In this document: piece by piece, positions 8,385 to 18,529 of the stretch
How the letters are laid out: the number at the start of each line of letters is the position of its first letter
Numbering within the stretch: position 1 is the stretch's first letter
Assembly: GCF_030817535.1 (NCBI RefSeq)
Contig: NZ_JAUSZL010000002.1
Coordinates: 3,782,001 to 3,846,000 of the forward strand
Reading direction: 5' to 3'
Source: Streptomyces sp. V3I8
GTDB taxonomy: Bacteria; Actinomycetota; Actinomycetes; Streptomycetales; Streptomycetaceae
DNA length: 64,000 nt
Translations under genes and position numbers: made by a program
The notes under the pieces: generated by a model
Database searches by the model: none
What the model saw: the letters and a program-made list of their open reading frames with translations, nothing else
What the model was told of the DNA's origin: nothing

Positions 8385-9136
8385 CGGGCGGGACGGGGCT
8401 CGTCGGGCGGTACGTCGTCGAGGAACTGACGGCGGGCGGGCACGAGCCGGTGGTGCTCGCCAGGGCGCGGGGGGTCGATCTCGTCACCGGCGCCGGGCTG
8501 GACGCCGCGCTGGCCGGTGCGCAGGCCGTCGTCGACGTCAGCAATCTGCAGACCACCGGCGCGAAGACATCGATCGCCTTCTTCGAGAAAAGCGGGCGGA
8601 ACCTGTCCGGAAGCGGCGCCCGGGCCGGAGTGCGGCACCAGGTCCTCCTGTCCATCGTCGGCCTCGAACGCGTTCCCTTCGGCTACTACCAGGGAAAGCT
8701 GCGCCAGGAAGAGGTCCTGGCGAAGGACGGGGAGGTGCCGTGGACCGTGTTGCGGGCCACCCAGTTCCACGAGTTCGCCCAGCAGGTCCTCGAACGGGTC
8801 CCGGGGCCGCTCGCCGTCGTGCCCCGAATGCGTACGCAGCCCGTGGCGGCCCGTGAGGTCGCCCGGCACCTCGTCGGGCTCGTCCTCGGTCCGCCGCGGG
8901 GCATGGCGCCCGAACTGGCCGGGCCGCGGGTCGAGGAGATGACCGACATGGCCCGCCGGCTGCTGCGGGCGCGCGGGCAGCGGCGGTTGCTGCTGCCGGT
9001 GAGGCTGCCCGGCAGAACCGGTACCGCCATGGCCGGAGGCGGCAACCTGCCGACCGGTCCCGGGCCCCGGGGCACCCAGACCTTCGACGCCTGGCTGGCC
9101 GAGAACGCCGTGCGCGACGGCGCGAAGGAAGGATGA
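8369..9136 (+). CDS. NmrA/atypical SDR NAD(P)-binding protein
   Basis: 255 residues. N-terminal Rossmann motif VAVAGGTGLVGRYVVEEL (glycine pattern GGTGxxG), then ARARGVDLVTGAGLDAAL and SIVGLERVPFGYYQGKLRQEE, matching NmrA-like atypical SDRs that often lack the Tyr-Lys catalytic pair's usual spacing. Oxidoreductase/epimerase genes of this kind are the classic neighbours of ECF41 sigma factors. The last codons overlap the next ATG (ATGA). Substrate unknown. Confidence 0.87.
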   Translation: MRVAVAGGTGLVGRYVVEELTAGGHEPVVLARARGVDLVTGAGLDAALAGAQAVVDVSNLQTTGAKTSIAFFEKSGRNLSGSGARAGVRHQVLLSIVGLERVPFGYYQGKLRQEEVLAKDGEVPWTVLRATQFHEFAQQVLERVPGPLAVVPRMRTQPVAAREVARHLVGLVLGPPRGMAPELAGPRVEEMTDMARRLLRARGQRRLLLPVRLPGRTGTAMAGGGNLPTGPGPRGTQTFDAWLAENAVRDGAKEG

Positions 9137-10122
9137 GTTGCTCCGTGTCCACCTCGTCCAGCGGCCCCGGCCTGGGGTCCCTCATGGCCGAGCGGCGCCG
9201 GCTGCTCGGGCTCGGGTACCGGATGCTCGGCTCGGTGCAGGACGCCGAGGACGTCGTACAGGAGACGTACGCCCGCTGGTACGCCCTGTCCGAGGCCGAA
9301 CAGGAGGCGATCGACACGCCGCTGGCCTGGCTGACCCGGGTCGCCTCGCGGATCTGCCTCGACCAGCTGGCCTCCGCGCGGGTGCGCCGCGAGCGCTACA
9401 CCGGCGAGTGGCTGCCCGAGCCGGTGAGGGGCGACACCGGTGTCTGGACCAGCGTGAGCGACGCACGTGGCCAGGGCGGCGGCGACCCCGCCGACCGGGT
9501 CACGCTCGACGAGTCCGTGAGCATGGGCATGCTCGTCGTCCTGGACTCCGTCACACCCGCGGAGCGTGTCGCCTTCGTCCTGCACGACGTCTTCGGCGTG
9601 CCCTTCGCGGAGATCGCCGAGACCGTCGGCCGCTCCCCCGCGGCCTGCCGCCAACTCGCGTCCTCCGCGCGGCGGCGCCTCGCCGAACGGCGGCCCGCCG
9701 CGGTGACGACGACGGAGCACCGGCGGGTCGTCTCCGCGTTCCTCGACGCGTGCGGGACCGGTGACCTCGACGCGCTCGTCGCGCTGCTCGATCCGGCGGT
9801 CGAGGCGCGCAGCGACGGCGGCGGCCGGGTGCGGGCGGCGCTGCGCCCGATCGTCGGCGCGGACAAGGTGGCCCGCTTCCTCCTCGGTCTCCTGCGCAAG
9901 GAGCCGGGGACGGAGGTCGTGGAGGAGGACGTCAACGGCTCCCCCGGCGTCACGGTGCGCATCGCCGGGGCGACCGTCGGCGTGGTCGGGGTGGGCGTGC
10001 GCGGAGGCCGGGTCAGCGATCTGTGGCTCGTGGTCAACCCGGACAAGCTCCACGCGTGGACCGACACCGAGGCGGATACGGAGGCGGACACCGACGCGGA
10101 TACCGACGCCGGTTGCGGCTGA
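9133..10122 (+). CDS. ECF41-group RNA polymerase sigma factor (SigJ-like)
   Basis: 329 residues. Sigma region 2 (LLGLGYRMLGSVQDAEDVVQ) and region 4 (TPAERVAFVLHDVFGVPFAE) are followed by a SnoaL-like C-terminal domain. The ECF41 signature elements are present: WLPEP after region 2, SDGGGR (a DGGGK variant) and NPDKL near the end. In this group the fused domain controls sigma activity in place of an anti-sigma factor. The C-terminus carries an Asp/Glu-rich tail from short tandem repeats at 10065-10110. Translationally coupled to the upstream gene; an internal ATG at 9184 would also retain region 2. Confidence 0.93.
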   Translation: MSCSVSTSSSGPGLGSLMAERRRLLGLGYRMLGSVQDAEDVVQETYARWYALSEAEQEAIDTPLAWLTRVASRICLDQLASARVRRERYTGEWLPEPVRGDTGVWTSVSDARGQGGGDPADRVTLDESVSMGMLVVLDSVTPAERVAFVLHDVFGVPFAEIAETVGRSPAACRQLASSARRRLAERRPAAVTTTEHRRVVSAFLDACGTGDLDALVALLDPAVEARSDGGGRVRAALRPIVGADKVARFLLGLLRKEPGTEVVEEDVNGSPGVTVRIAGATVGVVGVGVRGGRVSDLWLVVNPDKLHAWTDTEADTEADTDADTDAGCG

Positions 10123-10134
10123 GGAGGCCGGGGA

Positions 10135-10707
10135 CTACTTCACGACCGCGACCGTCGTCCCCGCCGCGCCGAACTTCCACACCGCGTCCCCGTCGGCCGC
10201 CTTCATGCGGACGCCGCCCGTCGTCGCGCCCGAGGCGGGCGGCGGCGGGGAGGAGCCGTCCACCGCGTTGGAGAAGGCGACGTTCACGCCGGACGCGACG
10301 GCGAAGTAGACGATGTTCTCGATCTCCACGCCGTCGCTGCCGGTGGCGGCCTCCCGGCGGGTGCCGACCGTGTAGGTGCCGGGCGCCGGGCCCACCGTCC
10401 CCGGCCACACCTTGAAGGTGCGCCGGGACGCGTCGCTCGCGTCGACCAGCCACACCCGGCGCTGGCCGAGGGAGTAGACGATGCGGCGGCCCGTTCCGGA
10501 GCCGTCCGGTACGGCGACCGGCGCGGACTCCTCGGGCGGGGCGGAGGGCTTGGCGCTCGCGGAGGCGCTCGGCTTCGGGCTCGCCGACGCGGTCGGCTGG
10601 GGTCCGTTCTCGGCCTTGACGGCCAGCACGGCCACCAGCACCAGAGCGGCGGCGGTCAGACCGGTGACCCAGGCCCACGAGGGAGGCCGTCGGGCAGGCA
10701 CGGGCAC
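10135..10707 (-). CDS. Membrane-anchored YkuD-like protein lacking catalytic Cys
   Basis: 190 residues: one N-terminal membrane segment (GLTAAALVLVAVLAV, residues ~15-29), a Ser/Ala/Pro-rich linker (40-62), then RRIVYSLGQRRVWLVDASD and a PGTYTVGTRR stretch resembling L,D-transpeptidases. Where those enzymes have the SHGC[IV]RM nucleophile motif this protein reads TTGGVRM (followed by KAADGDAVW), so the catalytic Cys is replaced by Gly and the His is absent. Probably an extracytoplasmic, non-catalytic wall-binding or structural protein. It converges on the sigma gene with only 12 bases between. Confidence 0.7.
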   Translation of the reverse strand: MPVPARRPPSWAWVTGLTAAALVLVAVLAVKAENGPQPTASASPKPSASASAKPSAPPEESAPVAVPDGSGTGRRIVYSLGQRRVWLVDASDASRRTFKVWPGTVGPAPGTYTVGTRREAATGSDGVEIENIVYFAVASGVNVAFSNAVDGSSPPPPASGATTGGVRMKAADGDAVWKFGAAGTTVAVVK

Positions 10708-10818
10708 GCAACTCCTCAGCTCTGACTCACCCCGTCGCAGGGTGCGATCATCCTACTCCGACGGGGAAGACGCCTCGGAACCGGCGGACACCTGACACGA
10801 CCCGATGACACGACCGGA

Positions 10819-13404
10819 TCACTCCAGGACCGGCAGCAGCTCCGGCAGGTGCCCGTCCGACAGCTCCGCCGCCCGCTGCCGCTCCTGCGGCACCGGCCCG
10901 TACAGCGTCGTCCGCGGCTTCGCCGGGCGACCCGCCGCCTCCGCCACCGCGACCAGGTCCTTCACGGACTTGTACGAGCCGTAGCTCGATCCCGCCATAC
11001 GGGAGATGGTCTCCTCCATCAGCGTCCCGCCCAGGTCGTTGGCGCCGGACCGCAGCATCTCGGCCGCGCCCTCCGTGCCCAGCTTCACCCAGCTGGTCTG
11101 GATGTTGGGGATGTGCGGGTGCAGCAGGAGGCGGGCCATCGCCATCACCGCGCGGTTGTCGCGGGTCGTCGGTCCCGGCCGGGCGATTCCCGCCAGGTAC
11201 ACCGGCGCGTTGGTGTGGATGAAGGGCAGGGTGACGAACTCCGTGAAGCCGCCCGTCCGCTGCTGGATCCGGGACAGCGTGCGGAAGTGGCCGAGCCAGT
11301 GACGGGGCTGGTCCACGTGCCCGTACATCATCGTGGACGAGGACCGGATGCCCAGCTCGTGCGCGGTCGTGATCACCTCGATCCAGGTCGCCGTCGGGAG
11401 CTTGCCCTTGGTGAGGACCCAGCGGACCTCGTCGTCGAGGATCTCCGCCGCCGTGCCGGGCATGGAGTCCAGGCCCGCCTCCTTCGCGGCCGTCAGCCAC
11501 TCCCGGATGGACAGGCCGGTGCGGGTGGCGCCGTTCACCACCTCCATCGGCGAGAAGGCGTGCACGTGCATGCCCGGCACCCGCTCCTTCACGGCGCGGG
11601 CGATGTCGAAGTAGGCGGTGCCCGGCAGGTCGGGGTGGATCCCGCCCTGCATGCAGACCTCGACGGCCCCGACGTCCCAGGCCTGCGCGGCGCGGTCGGC
11701 GACCTGGTCGAGGGAGAGCGTGTACGCGTCGGCGTCGGTGCGGCGCTGCGCGAAGGCGCAGAAGCGGCAGCCGGTGTAGCAGACGTTGGTGAAGTTGATG
11801 TTCCGCGTCACGATGTACGTGACGTCGTCGCCCACCATCGACCTGCGGACGTCGTCCGCGATCCGGCAGAGCGCGTCGAGCGCCGGCCCGTCCGCGTGGA
11901 GGAGGGCCAGCGCCTCGTCGTCGGTCAGGCGGGTCGGGTCGTCGGCGGCCGTCGCGAGGGCGGCACGTACGTCGGTGTCGATGCGCGACGGGACCATGCC
12001 GGGCGCCGCCGCCTCCCGCAGCGCCTCCCAGTCGCCGTACACGTGGTCGTAGTCCTCGCGCCGGTCGGCGGTGCGCCCCTCGGTGTCGATGGACGCGTGC
12101 AGATCCGTACGCCCCGACGACGTGAACGCCTCCTCGGGCTCCTGCCACGGATGCCCCTCGACGACCGCGTCCGGCACGGCGAGCCCGGTCTCCGGGTCGG
12201 CGAGCGCCCGTACGTGCGGGAGCAGCCGCGGGTCCAGCCACGGCTCGCCCCGCCGTACGAACTCCGGGTAGACGCAGAGGCGTTCGCGGAGCGTGAAGCC
12301 CGCTTCCGCGGACTGCTCGCGCAGCAGGTCGATCTGCGGCCAGGGGCGTTCGGGGTTGACGTGGTCGATGGTCAGCGGTGAGACGCCGCCCCAGTCGTCG
12401 ATGCCGGCGCCGATCAGCCGCGCGTACTCGGAGTCGACCAGGTTGGGCGGTGCCTGGAGGCAGGCGGCCGGGCCCATGATGTGGCGGGCCACGGCGATCG
12501 TCGCGACCAGTTCGTCCAGCTCGGCGTCCGGCATCCCGCGCATCGCGGTGTCCGGCTTGGCGCGGAAGTTCTGGATGATCAGCTCCTGGACGCCGTGGTA
12601 GGCGCGGGAGACGCGGCGCAGCGCGAAGAGGCCGTCCGCGCGCTCCTCGTACGTCTCGCCGATGCCGATCAGGAGGCCGCTGGTGAAGGGGACGGAGGAG
12701 CGGCCCGCGTCCTCCAGGACCCGCAGCCGGACCGCCGGCTCCTTGTCCGGGGAGCCGTGGTGCGGGCCGCCGGGCTCGGACCAGAGCCGGGTCGCGGTCG
12801 TCTCCAGCATCATGCCCATGCTCGGCGCGACGGGCTTGAGCCGCTGGAAGTCGGTCCACGACATGACACCCGGGTTGAGGTGGGGCAGCAGGCCCGTCTC
12901 CTCCAGGATGCGGATCGAGATGGCCCGTACGTACGCGATCGTGTCGTCGTAGCCGTGCGCGTCGAGCCATTCGCGGGCCTCGGGCCAGCGGTCCTCGGGT
13001 TTGTCGCCGAGGGTGATCAGGGCTTCCTTGCAGCCCAGTTCGGCTCCCTTGCGGGCGATGTCGAGGACCTCGTCCGGGGACATGAACATGCCGTGCCCGG
13101 CCCGGCGCAGCTTGCCGGGGACGGTCACGAACGTGCAGTAGTGGCACTTGTCCCGGCACAGCCGGGTGAGCGGGATGAAGACGCTCTTCGAGTACGTGAT
13201 GACACCGGCGCGGCCCGCCGCCTCCAGGCCCGCGTCACGCACCCGGGCGGCGGACGTCGTCAGGTCGTCCAGGTCGGTGCCGCGCGCCTGGAGCAGCACG
13301 GCGGCCTCGGTGACGTCGAGGGCGACGCCTTCGCGGGCGCGTTTGAGGGCGCGACGCATGGAGTTCTCGGTGGGCCCGGTTCCGGAGGTCGCGGAAGTCG
13401 TCAT
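10819..13404 (-). CDS. fbiC: FO synthase, CofG-CofH fusion
   Basis: 861 residues, the usual length for actinobacterial FbiC. It joins two radical-SAM domains: CofG with CRDKCHYC (Cys83, 87, 90) and CofH with CYTGCRFC near residues 542-549. Together they make the deazaflavin FO from tyrosine and 5-amino-6-ribitylaminouracil, the chromophore of coenzyme F420. ATG 13404 starts the conserved MTTSATSG region; the open frame runs further upstream without homology. The LLM enzymes and the Ddn-type protein in this window are potential users of F420. Placement near afsR resembles what I recall of S. coelicolor gene order. Confidence 0.95.
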   Translation of the reverse strand: MTTSATSGTGPTENSMRRALKRAREGVALDVTEAAVLLQARGTDLDDLTTSAARVRDAGLEAAGRAGVITYSKSVFIPLTRLCRDKCHYCTFVTVPGKLRRAGHGMFMSPDEVLDIARKGAELGCKEALITLGDKPEDRWPEAREWLDAHGYDDTIAYVRAISIRILEETGLLPHLNPGVMSWTDFQRLKPVAPSMGMMLETTATRLWSEPGGPHHGSPDKEPAVRLRVLEDAGRSSVPFTSGLLIGIGETYEERADGLFALRRVSRAYHGVQELIIQNFRAKPDTAMRGMPDAELDELVATIAVARHIMGPAACLQAPPNLVDSEYARLIGAGIDDWGGVSPLTIDHVNPERPWPQIDLLREQSAEAGFTLRERLCVYPEFVRRGEPWLDPRLLPHVRALADPETGLAVPDAVVEGHPWQEPEEAFTSSGRTDLHASIDTEGRTADRREDYDHVYGDWEALREAAAPGMVPSRIDTDVRAALATAADDPTRLTDDEALALLHADGPALDALCRIADDVRRSMVGDDVTYIVTRNINFTNVCYTGCRFCAFAQRRTDADAYTLSLDQVADRAAQAWDVGAVEVCMQGGIHPDLPGTAYFDIARAVKERVPGMHVHAFSPMEVVNGATRTGLSIREWLTAAKEAGLDSMPGTAAEILDDEVRWVLTKGKLPTATWIEVITTAHELGIRSSSTMMYGHVDQPRHWLGHFRTLSRIQQRTGGFTEFVTLPFIHTNAPVYLAGIARPGPTTRDNRAVMAMARLLLHPHIPNIQTSWVKLGTEGAAEMLRSGANDLGGTLMEETISRMAGSSYGSYKSVKDLVAVAEAAGRPAKPRTTLYGPVPQERQRAAELSDGHLPELLPVLE

Positions 13405-13508
13405 CCTTCGAGCATACGATCGTGGTGACCAGGCACTACCGGTGTGCCGCGTCACAGCCGGCACGCCGGTGGCACGCCCGTGGCACACCGGCGGCAGGTC
13501 CGCGGCCC

Positions 13509-14354
13509 CTACACGTACTGCGCGTACTCGTCCAGCACGCGCAGTACCTCGCCCTCTCCCGACGGCGGCAGCTGCAGGACGACCTCCTCGATGCCGAGGT
13601 GCGCGTAGTGGGCGAGCTTGCCGGCCTCGGGCAGCACGGCGTACGGCACGATCTGGAGGGCCTCGGCGTCGCGGCCGGCCTCCGCCCAGGCCGCCCGCAG
13701 CACGGGCAGCGACTGCGTCAGGCCCCGCCCGCCGATCGGCAGCCAGCCGTCCGCGTACTCGGCGATGTGCGTGAAGAGCTTGGGGCCGGCCGCTCCCCCG
13801 ACGAGCGTGCGCGGCCCGACGAGCGGCCCGCGCGGCTTCTGCAGGGGTTTGGGGTGGGCGTGGCTGGCTCGTACGGAGCTGAACCGGCCCTCGTACGCGG
13901 TCGGTTCGGGGGACCACAGCGCCCGCATCAACGCCATCCGGTCCCGGCCCAGCTCCCGCCGCGTACTCCACTCGACGCCGTGGTCGGCGGCCTCCTCGAC
14001 ATTCCAGCCGAAGCCGAGGCCGAGGGTGAAGCGGCCGCCGGAGAGGTGGTCGAGGGTCGCGATCTGCTTGGCGAGATCGATCGGGTCGTGCTGGGCGACG
14101 AGGGTGATGCCGGTGCCCAGCGCGAGGTTCTCGGTGACGGCCGCGGCCTGGCCGAGGGCGACGAAGGGGTCGAGGGTGCGGCCGTACTCGGGCGGCAGGT
14201 CACCGCCCGCCGGGTACGGGGTGGTCCGTTCCACGGGTATGTGGGTGTGTTCGGGCAGGTAGAGCCCGGCGAAGCCGCGGTGCTCCAGCTCGCGGGCGAG
14301 CCGGGTCGGAGTGATCGTCTCGTCGGTGAGGAAGATCGTCACGGAGATACGCAT
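13509..14354 (-). CDS. LLM-class F420-dependent oxidoreductase
   Basis: 281 residues with the luciferase-like TIM-barrel pattern: [17 protein letters not shown] near residue 35, [38 protein letters not shown] and [15 protein letters not shown]. The N-terminus [14 protein letters not shown] and the GFGWN motif are typical of the F420-using subgroup. It lies directly downstream, same strand, of fbiC's promoter side, with 104 bases between, so cofactor synthesis and use are neighbours. Substrate cannot be read from sequence. Confidence 0.88.
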   Translation of the reverse strand: MRISVTIFLTDETITPTRLARELEHRGFAGLYLPEHTHIPVERTTPYPAGGDLPPEYGRTLDPFVALGQAAAVTENLALGTGITLVAQHDPIDLAKQIATLDHLSGGRFTLGLGFGWNVEEAADHGVEWSTRRELGRDRMALMRALWSPEPTAYEGRFSSVRASHAHPKPLQKPRGPLVGPRTLVGGAAGPKLFTHIAEYADGWLPIGGRGLTQSLPVLRAAWAEAGRDAEALQIVPYAVLPEAGKLAHYAHLGIEEVVLQLPPSGEGEVLRVLDEYAQYV

Positions 14355-14586
14355 GACCCATCTCTACCGGCGCGGGGTTGCCGTGTCCATACCGACCGGT
14401 CGGCATATTCGTCGTGACGTACGAGCGCTCCGTGCCCGAAAGCCGCCGACCCCCTTCCCTTGCCCCGCGGTTCACGGCTGAATACGAGGGTTGCCGACAG
14501 CACTCCTGCACCGCCTGTGCGCAAACCGTGCGCCACTCACGCCCCTCACGCCCTTCACGCCTTCACGAGACCCGGGAGCAGCAGAC

Positions 14587-16188
14587 ATGTGCGAGGACGA
14601 CCAGCACGGCACCGAGCACGGCACCGAACACGGCCCTGAGCACGGTGGCGAGCACGGCGTCGGCAGACGCGCCCTGTTCGTGACAGGGGCCGCCGCCGCG
14701 CTCACACTGGCGAGTGTGAGCTTCCCCGGCGCGGCCGCGGCCGCCGGCGCGGCCCGGGCGTCCGAGACGCGGACCGTGCGCGGCACCCTGCCCACCGGCG
14801 CGCCCGACTTCGTGTACCTGCCGGTCGAAGTCCCCTCCGGCGTACGGGAGATCAAGGTCGCGTACACCTACGAGCGGCCCTCCGTCCCGGCGGGCACCGC
14901 GGGCAACGCGCTCGACATCGGGATCTTCGACCAGCGCGGCACCGAGCTGGGCGGCAAGGGCTTCCGGGGCTGGTCGGGCGGGGCGCGCACGGAGTTCTTC
15001 CTCCGCGCGGACGACGCGACGCCCGGCTACATCCCGGGCCCGGTCCGCGCGGGCACCTGGCACATCGCGCTGGGCCCGTACACGGTGGCCCCGCAGGGAC
15101 TCCCGTACGAGGTCACCGTCACGCTGACGTACGGCGAACCGGGCGAGGCGGTGAAGCCGGTGTACCCGCCGTCGCGGGCCACAGGGCGCGGCCGGGCCTG
15201 GTACCGGGGCGACTGCCACCTGCACTCCTGGTACTCCGACGGCCGCCGCACCCCGGCCGAGATCGCGGCGCTGGCGCGGGCGGCGGGCCTGGACTTCATC
15301 AACACCTCCGACCACAACACGTACTCCGCGCACGCCCACTGGGCCGACCAGGCCGGCCCCCACCCCGACGGCGAGCTGCTGATCCTGCTGGGCGAGGAGG
15401 TGACGACGCGGAACGGTCACGTCGTCGCGCTCGGCACGGAACCCGGCACCTTCATCGACTGGCGCTACCGGGCGCGCGACAACCGCTTCGGCAGGTACGC
15501 GCGCCGCATCCGCCGGGCCGGCGGCCTGGTCGTCCCCGCCCATCCGCACGCCACCTGCATCGGCTGCAACTGGAAGTTCGGCTTCGGCGAGGCGGACGCG
15601 GTCGAGGTGTGGAACGGGGCGTACGGACCCGACGACGAGGTGTCGCTGGCCGACTGGGACGGCATGCTCGTCGCCTCGGTGCGGGAGGGGCGGGCCGGGG
15701 GGCGGGGCGGCCGGGACTGGATCCCGGCGATGGGGAACAGTGACGCCCACCGCGATCCCGACCCCGTGGGCACCCCGCAGACGGTCGTCCTCGCCGACGA
15801 CCTGACCCGCGAGGCGATCCAGGAGGGCATCCGCGCCGGCCGTTCCTACGTGGCGGAATCGAAGGCGGTGTCGCTGTCGTTCTCGGCGACCGGCCCGAAG
15901 GGCGAACACGCAGGTATCGGCGGGCGGTTGGAGGTGGACCGCGACGATCCGGTCACCGTCCGCCTGGAGGTCACGGGCGCCCCCCGCTGCACGGTCCGCC
16001 TCGTCACGGACCAGGGGGTCCTCCACACGAGCCCCGCCCTGCCGGTGTCCGGCTCCGGCACGGTGGAGTGGCGTACGACCGCCCAGTACGCGGCCTACGT
16101 ACGCGCGGAGGTACGGCACGAGGCGGCGGCGGGGCCGCTGCCGGGCGCGCTGGCGGCGTTCACCAACCCGGTCTTCCTGGGACGGTAG
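14587..16188 (+). CDS. Secreted CehA/McbA-type PHP metallophosphoesterase
   Basis: 533 residues from ATG 14587; the frame opens 96 bases earlier but the sequence there is not conserved. Residues ~6-26 form a His/Glu/Gly repeat (EHGT/EHGP units), followed by a Tat-like signal (GRRALFVTGAAAALTLASV, Ala-rich cleavage zone). The PHP domain begins near residue 208 with GDCHLHSWYSDG, continues with NTSDHNTYS and PAHPHATCIG, and ends with GNSDAHRDPD; these carry the metal-binding His/Asp residues. Likely a Tat-exported phosphoesterase or hydrolase. The His-rich leader before the twin Arg is unusual and could bind metal. Confidence 0.88.
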   Translation: MCEDDQHGTEHGTEHGPEHGGEHGVGRRALFVTGAAAALTLASVSFPGAAAAAGAARASETRTVRGTLPTGAPDFVYLPVEVPSGVREIKVAYTYERPSVPAGTAGNALDIGIFDQRGTELGGKGFRGWSGGARTEFFLRADDATPGYIPGPVRAGTWHIALGPYTVAPQGLPYEVTVTLTYGEPGEAVKPVYPPSRATGRGRAWYRGDCHLHSWYSDGRRTPAEIAALARAAGLDFINTSDHNTYSAHAHWADQAGPHPDGELLILLGEEVTTRNGHVVALGTEPGTFIDWRYRARDNRFGRYARRIRRAGGLVVPAHPHATCIGCNWKFGFGEADAVEVWNGAYGPDDEVSLADWDGMLVASVREGRAGGRGGRDWIPAMGNSDAHRDPDPVGTPQTVVLADDLTREAIQEGIRAGRSYVAESKAVSLSFSATGPKGEHAGIGGRLEVDRDDPVTVRLEVTGAPRCTVRLVTDQGVLHTSPALPVSGSGTVEWRTTAQYAAYVRAEVRHEAAAGPLPGALAAFTNPVFLGR

Positions 16189-16212
16189 GAGGGCCCGGGG
16201 GCATCGCCGCCG

Positions 16213-17984
16213 TCAGGAGAGCCCGGGGCCGCGGGCCTCCTCGATGCGGGCCTGCTGCATGGAGGTGAGCCGTCTGACGAAGAAGACGGCCACCACCGCG
16301 CTCACGACGCCGCTGAGGATGTTCGCCTGCGCGGTGATGATGTCGGACATGGCGCCGCTGACGGAGTCGTTGTCGTACCAGCTGCCGAACGAGTCGTTCA
16401 CGTACGACACCAGGTAGGCGACCCAGCACCACCACCACAGGTGCAGCAGCCACCGCCCGGCGCCCCGGGCCCGGCCGGCCGTCGCCGTCCAGATGTCGTT
16501 GCTCATCTGCTTGGGCATGAAGAGGTTGACGACCGGGATGAACCAGGCCCCGGCCGCCATCCCGGGCGCGAAGCGCAGGCGGACCGGCGCGAAGGCGTCG
16601 GCGTTGTTCCGCATCCGCTGGAACCACAGGGGCCACACGATGATCACCGCCAGGCCCACCAGCATCTCGAGGATCTCGGAGATGTCCGTCGCGAACTGCA
16701 GTATCTCGTAGTTCCGCATGAGGCCGGGGTCGGAGTCACCGCTCTGCCCGTCGAGTTCCAGGTAGGTCCCGGCGAGGACGGCGCCGCGGACCAGCAGGGG
16801 CAGCGTGTAGACGCCGAGCAGGAAGGCCAGCGCCGTCCCCAGCCCGCGCGCCGCGCGGGCCGGCGGGCGCGGCGAGAAGTAGTGCGGCGAGGGCGGGAGG
16901 CTGCCCGGCGGCGGGCTGCCCGCGTGCAGGACGCCCGGCGGGGGGCTCTGCCACGGGGAGGGGGACGGGTTGTACGAGACGGGCGGGCCGAAGCCCTGCA
17001 TCGGCGCCTGCGCTTGTGCCTGTGCCTGCGCCTGTGCGGCCGCCGGGGCCTGCGCGGTGAGCGCGTGGCTCTGCGGGTCCTCGTTGTTCAGCAGCTGCAC
17101 GGCGTGCCGGCCGAGCTCGGCGAGCACCTCGCCCGGCAGCCAGGCGCCGCCCGTGTCCTCCATGGCCTCGATGCGTGCCAGCAGGGTGTCCAGGGACGGC
17201 CTTTGGGAGGGGTCCTTCGCCAGGCACTCGGCGATCAGCCGGTCCCACGGCGCGGGGACCCCCGTCAGGTCCGGATCCTCACTGGCGATCCGGAAGAGCA
17301 GCGAGTGGATGCCGCCCTCACCGGTGCCGAACGGCAGCTTGCCCGACGCGGTGTACGCGAGCACGGCGCCGAGGCAGAAGATGTCACTCGCGTACGTGAC
17401 GCGCTCGCCGCGCACCTGCTCGGGCGACATGAAGCCGGGCGAGCCCACGACGGCACCCGTCATCGTGAGCCCGTCGGAGAGGACTGCAGGGCCGGGTCGA
17501 GGGCGCGGGCGATGCCGAAGTCGATGACGCGCGGTCCGTCGATCGTCACCAGGACGTTGGACGGCTTGAGGTCGCGGTGCACGAGCCCCGCGGCGTGGAT
17601 GGCCTGGAGCGCGCGGACGAGCCCGAGCCCCAGGGTCCGTACGGAGTTCGGGGGCAGCGGACCGTACTGCTTGTCCACCACCTCGGCGAGGGAGGGCCCG
17701 GCGACGTAGCCGGTGGCGACCCAGGGGGTCGCCGCCTCCGTGTCGGCGTCCAGGACGGGCGCCGTCCACTCGCCGCCGACCCGCTGGGCGGCCTTCACCT
17801 CCTGCGCGAACCGTCGCCTGAAGTCGGGCCTGCGGGCCAGCTGTTCCTGGACGACCTTGACCGCGACCGTACGGCCGCGGTCGGAACGGGCCAGGTACAC
17901 CCGCCCCATGCCGCCCTCGCCGAGTCTGCCGAGCAGTCGGTAATTGCCTATCCAGCCCGGATCGTCCGGGGCCAACCCGTCCAT
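16213..17984 (-). pseudogene. Frameshifted Ser/Thr protein kinase with DUF4328 membrane domain
   Basis: From ATG 17984 the kinase N-lobe is intact: [25 protein letters not shown], then [11 protein letters not shown] and [16 protein letters not shown]. This frame then hits a stop at 17460. The rest of the kinase ([20 protein letters not shown] onward), a Gln/Ala and Pro-rich linker, and a multi-pass DUF4328 region with WFIPVVNLFMPKQM continue in another frame to 16213. The shift is in the TCCTCTCC stretch near 17475-17490; removing two bases would join ALQSS to DGLTMTG. Either a recent inactivation or a sequence error. If restored it would be a membrane PASTA-less Pkn-type kinase of about 590 residues. 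Confidence 0.82.
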
Positions 17985-18404
17985 GCGTGTTTCCTCTATC
18001 CCCGTCGTCCCCGTCGGCGCCTTCGCAGCGAGGATAGGAGATACGGGGCGATGGCGCGTCACAACCCCGCGTCTGTCGGCAGTACTTGTCCCGGACAGGG
18101 ACACGGTGGCCGTCGCGAAAGCCCTCCCGAGGCCTTCGGGGCGCTTCTCCGGGGCGAGGACCGTCACACCGCGGCGGTTCGCCGCGCCGACCACGTCGTC
18201 GTGTCGCGACGCGGCCGGGCGCACGGGCCGGTCGACGGGCGTCTCGCCGGACTGGGCCTGAGCCGTCGCGTGGTCGCCGTGGTCGCCGTGGTCGCCGTGG
18301 TCGCGAGCTTCGCGACCGCACGCGACCGCACGCACCAGTTGCCGCGCGAACGGATCCGCCACATCATGACCACCGCCGCCGACGGAGCCACGCGGCGTAC
18401 CCCC
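17985..18404. other. Long intergenic region upstream of the ABC-F gene
   Basis: No credible gene on either strand between the kinase start and the ABC-F promoter. The one structured feature is a 9-bp tandem repeat (unit TGGTCGCCG, nearly four copies) at 18271-18304. Open frames across it are compositional shadows. Confidence 0.6.
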
Positions 18405-18433
18405 TTGACGAGACGGACCGGTTCGTCTAGCTT
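18405..18433 (+). promoter_or_regulatory. Promoter of the ABC-F gene
   Basis: TTGACG (18405-18410), a 17-base spacer, then TAGCTT (18428-18433): a near-consensus housekeeping-type promoter. It predicts a start near 18440 and a leader of about 90 bases before the TTG start of the ABC-F gene. A short frame from ATG 18477 to 18605 overlaps that start. Confidence 0.65.
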
Positions 18434-18529
18434 CATGTTCATCGGCCGGGCCGCAACCGATGCTTCTTCCGCCCGCATGCCGCTCGTCCGTCGCTCGCAC
18501 GATCCTGACCGCCGACCGAAGGAACGCCC

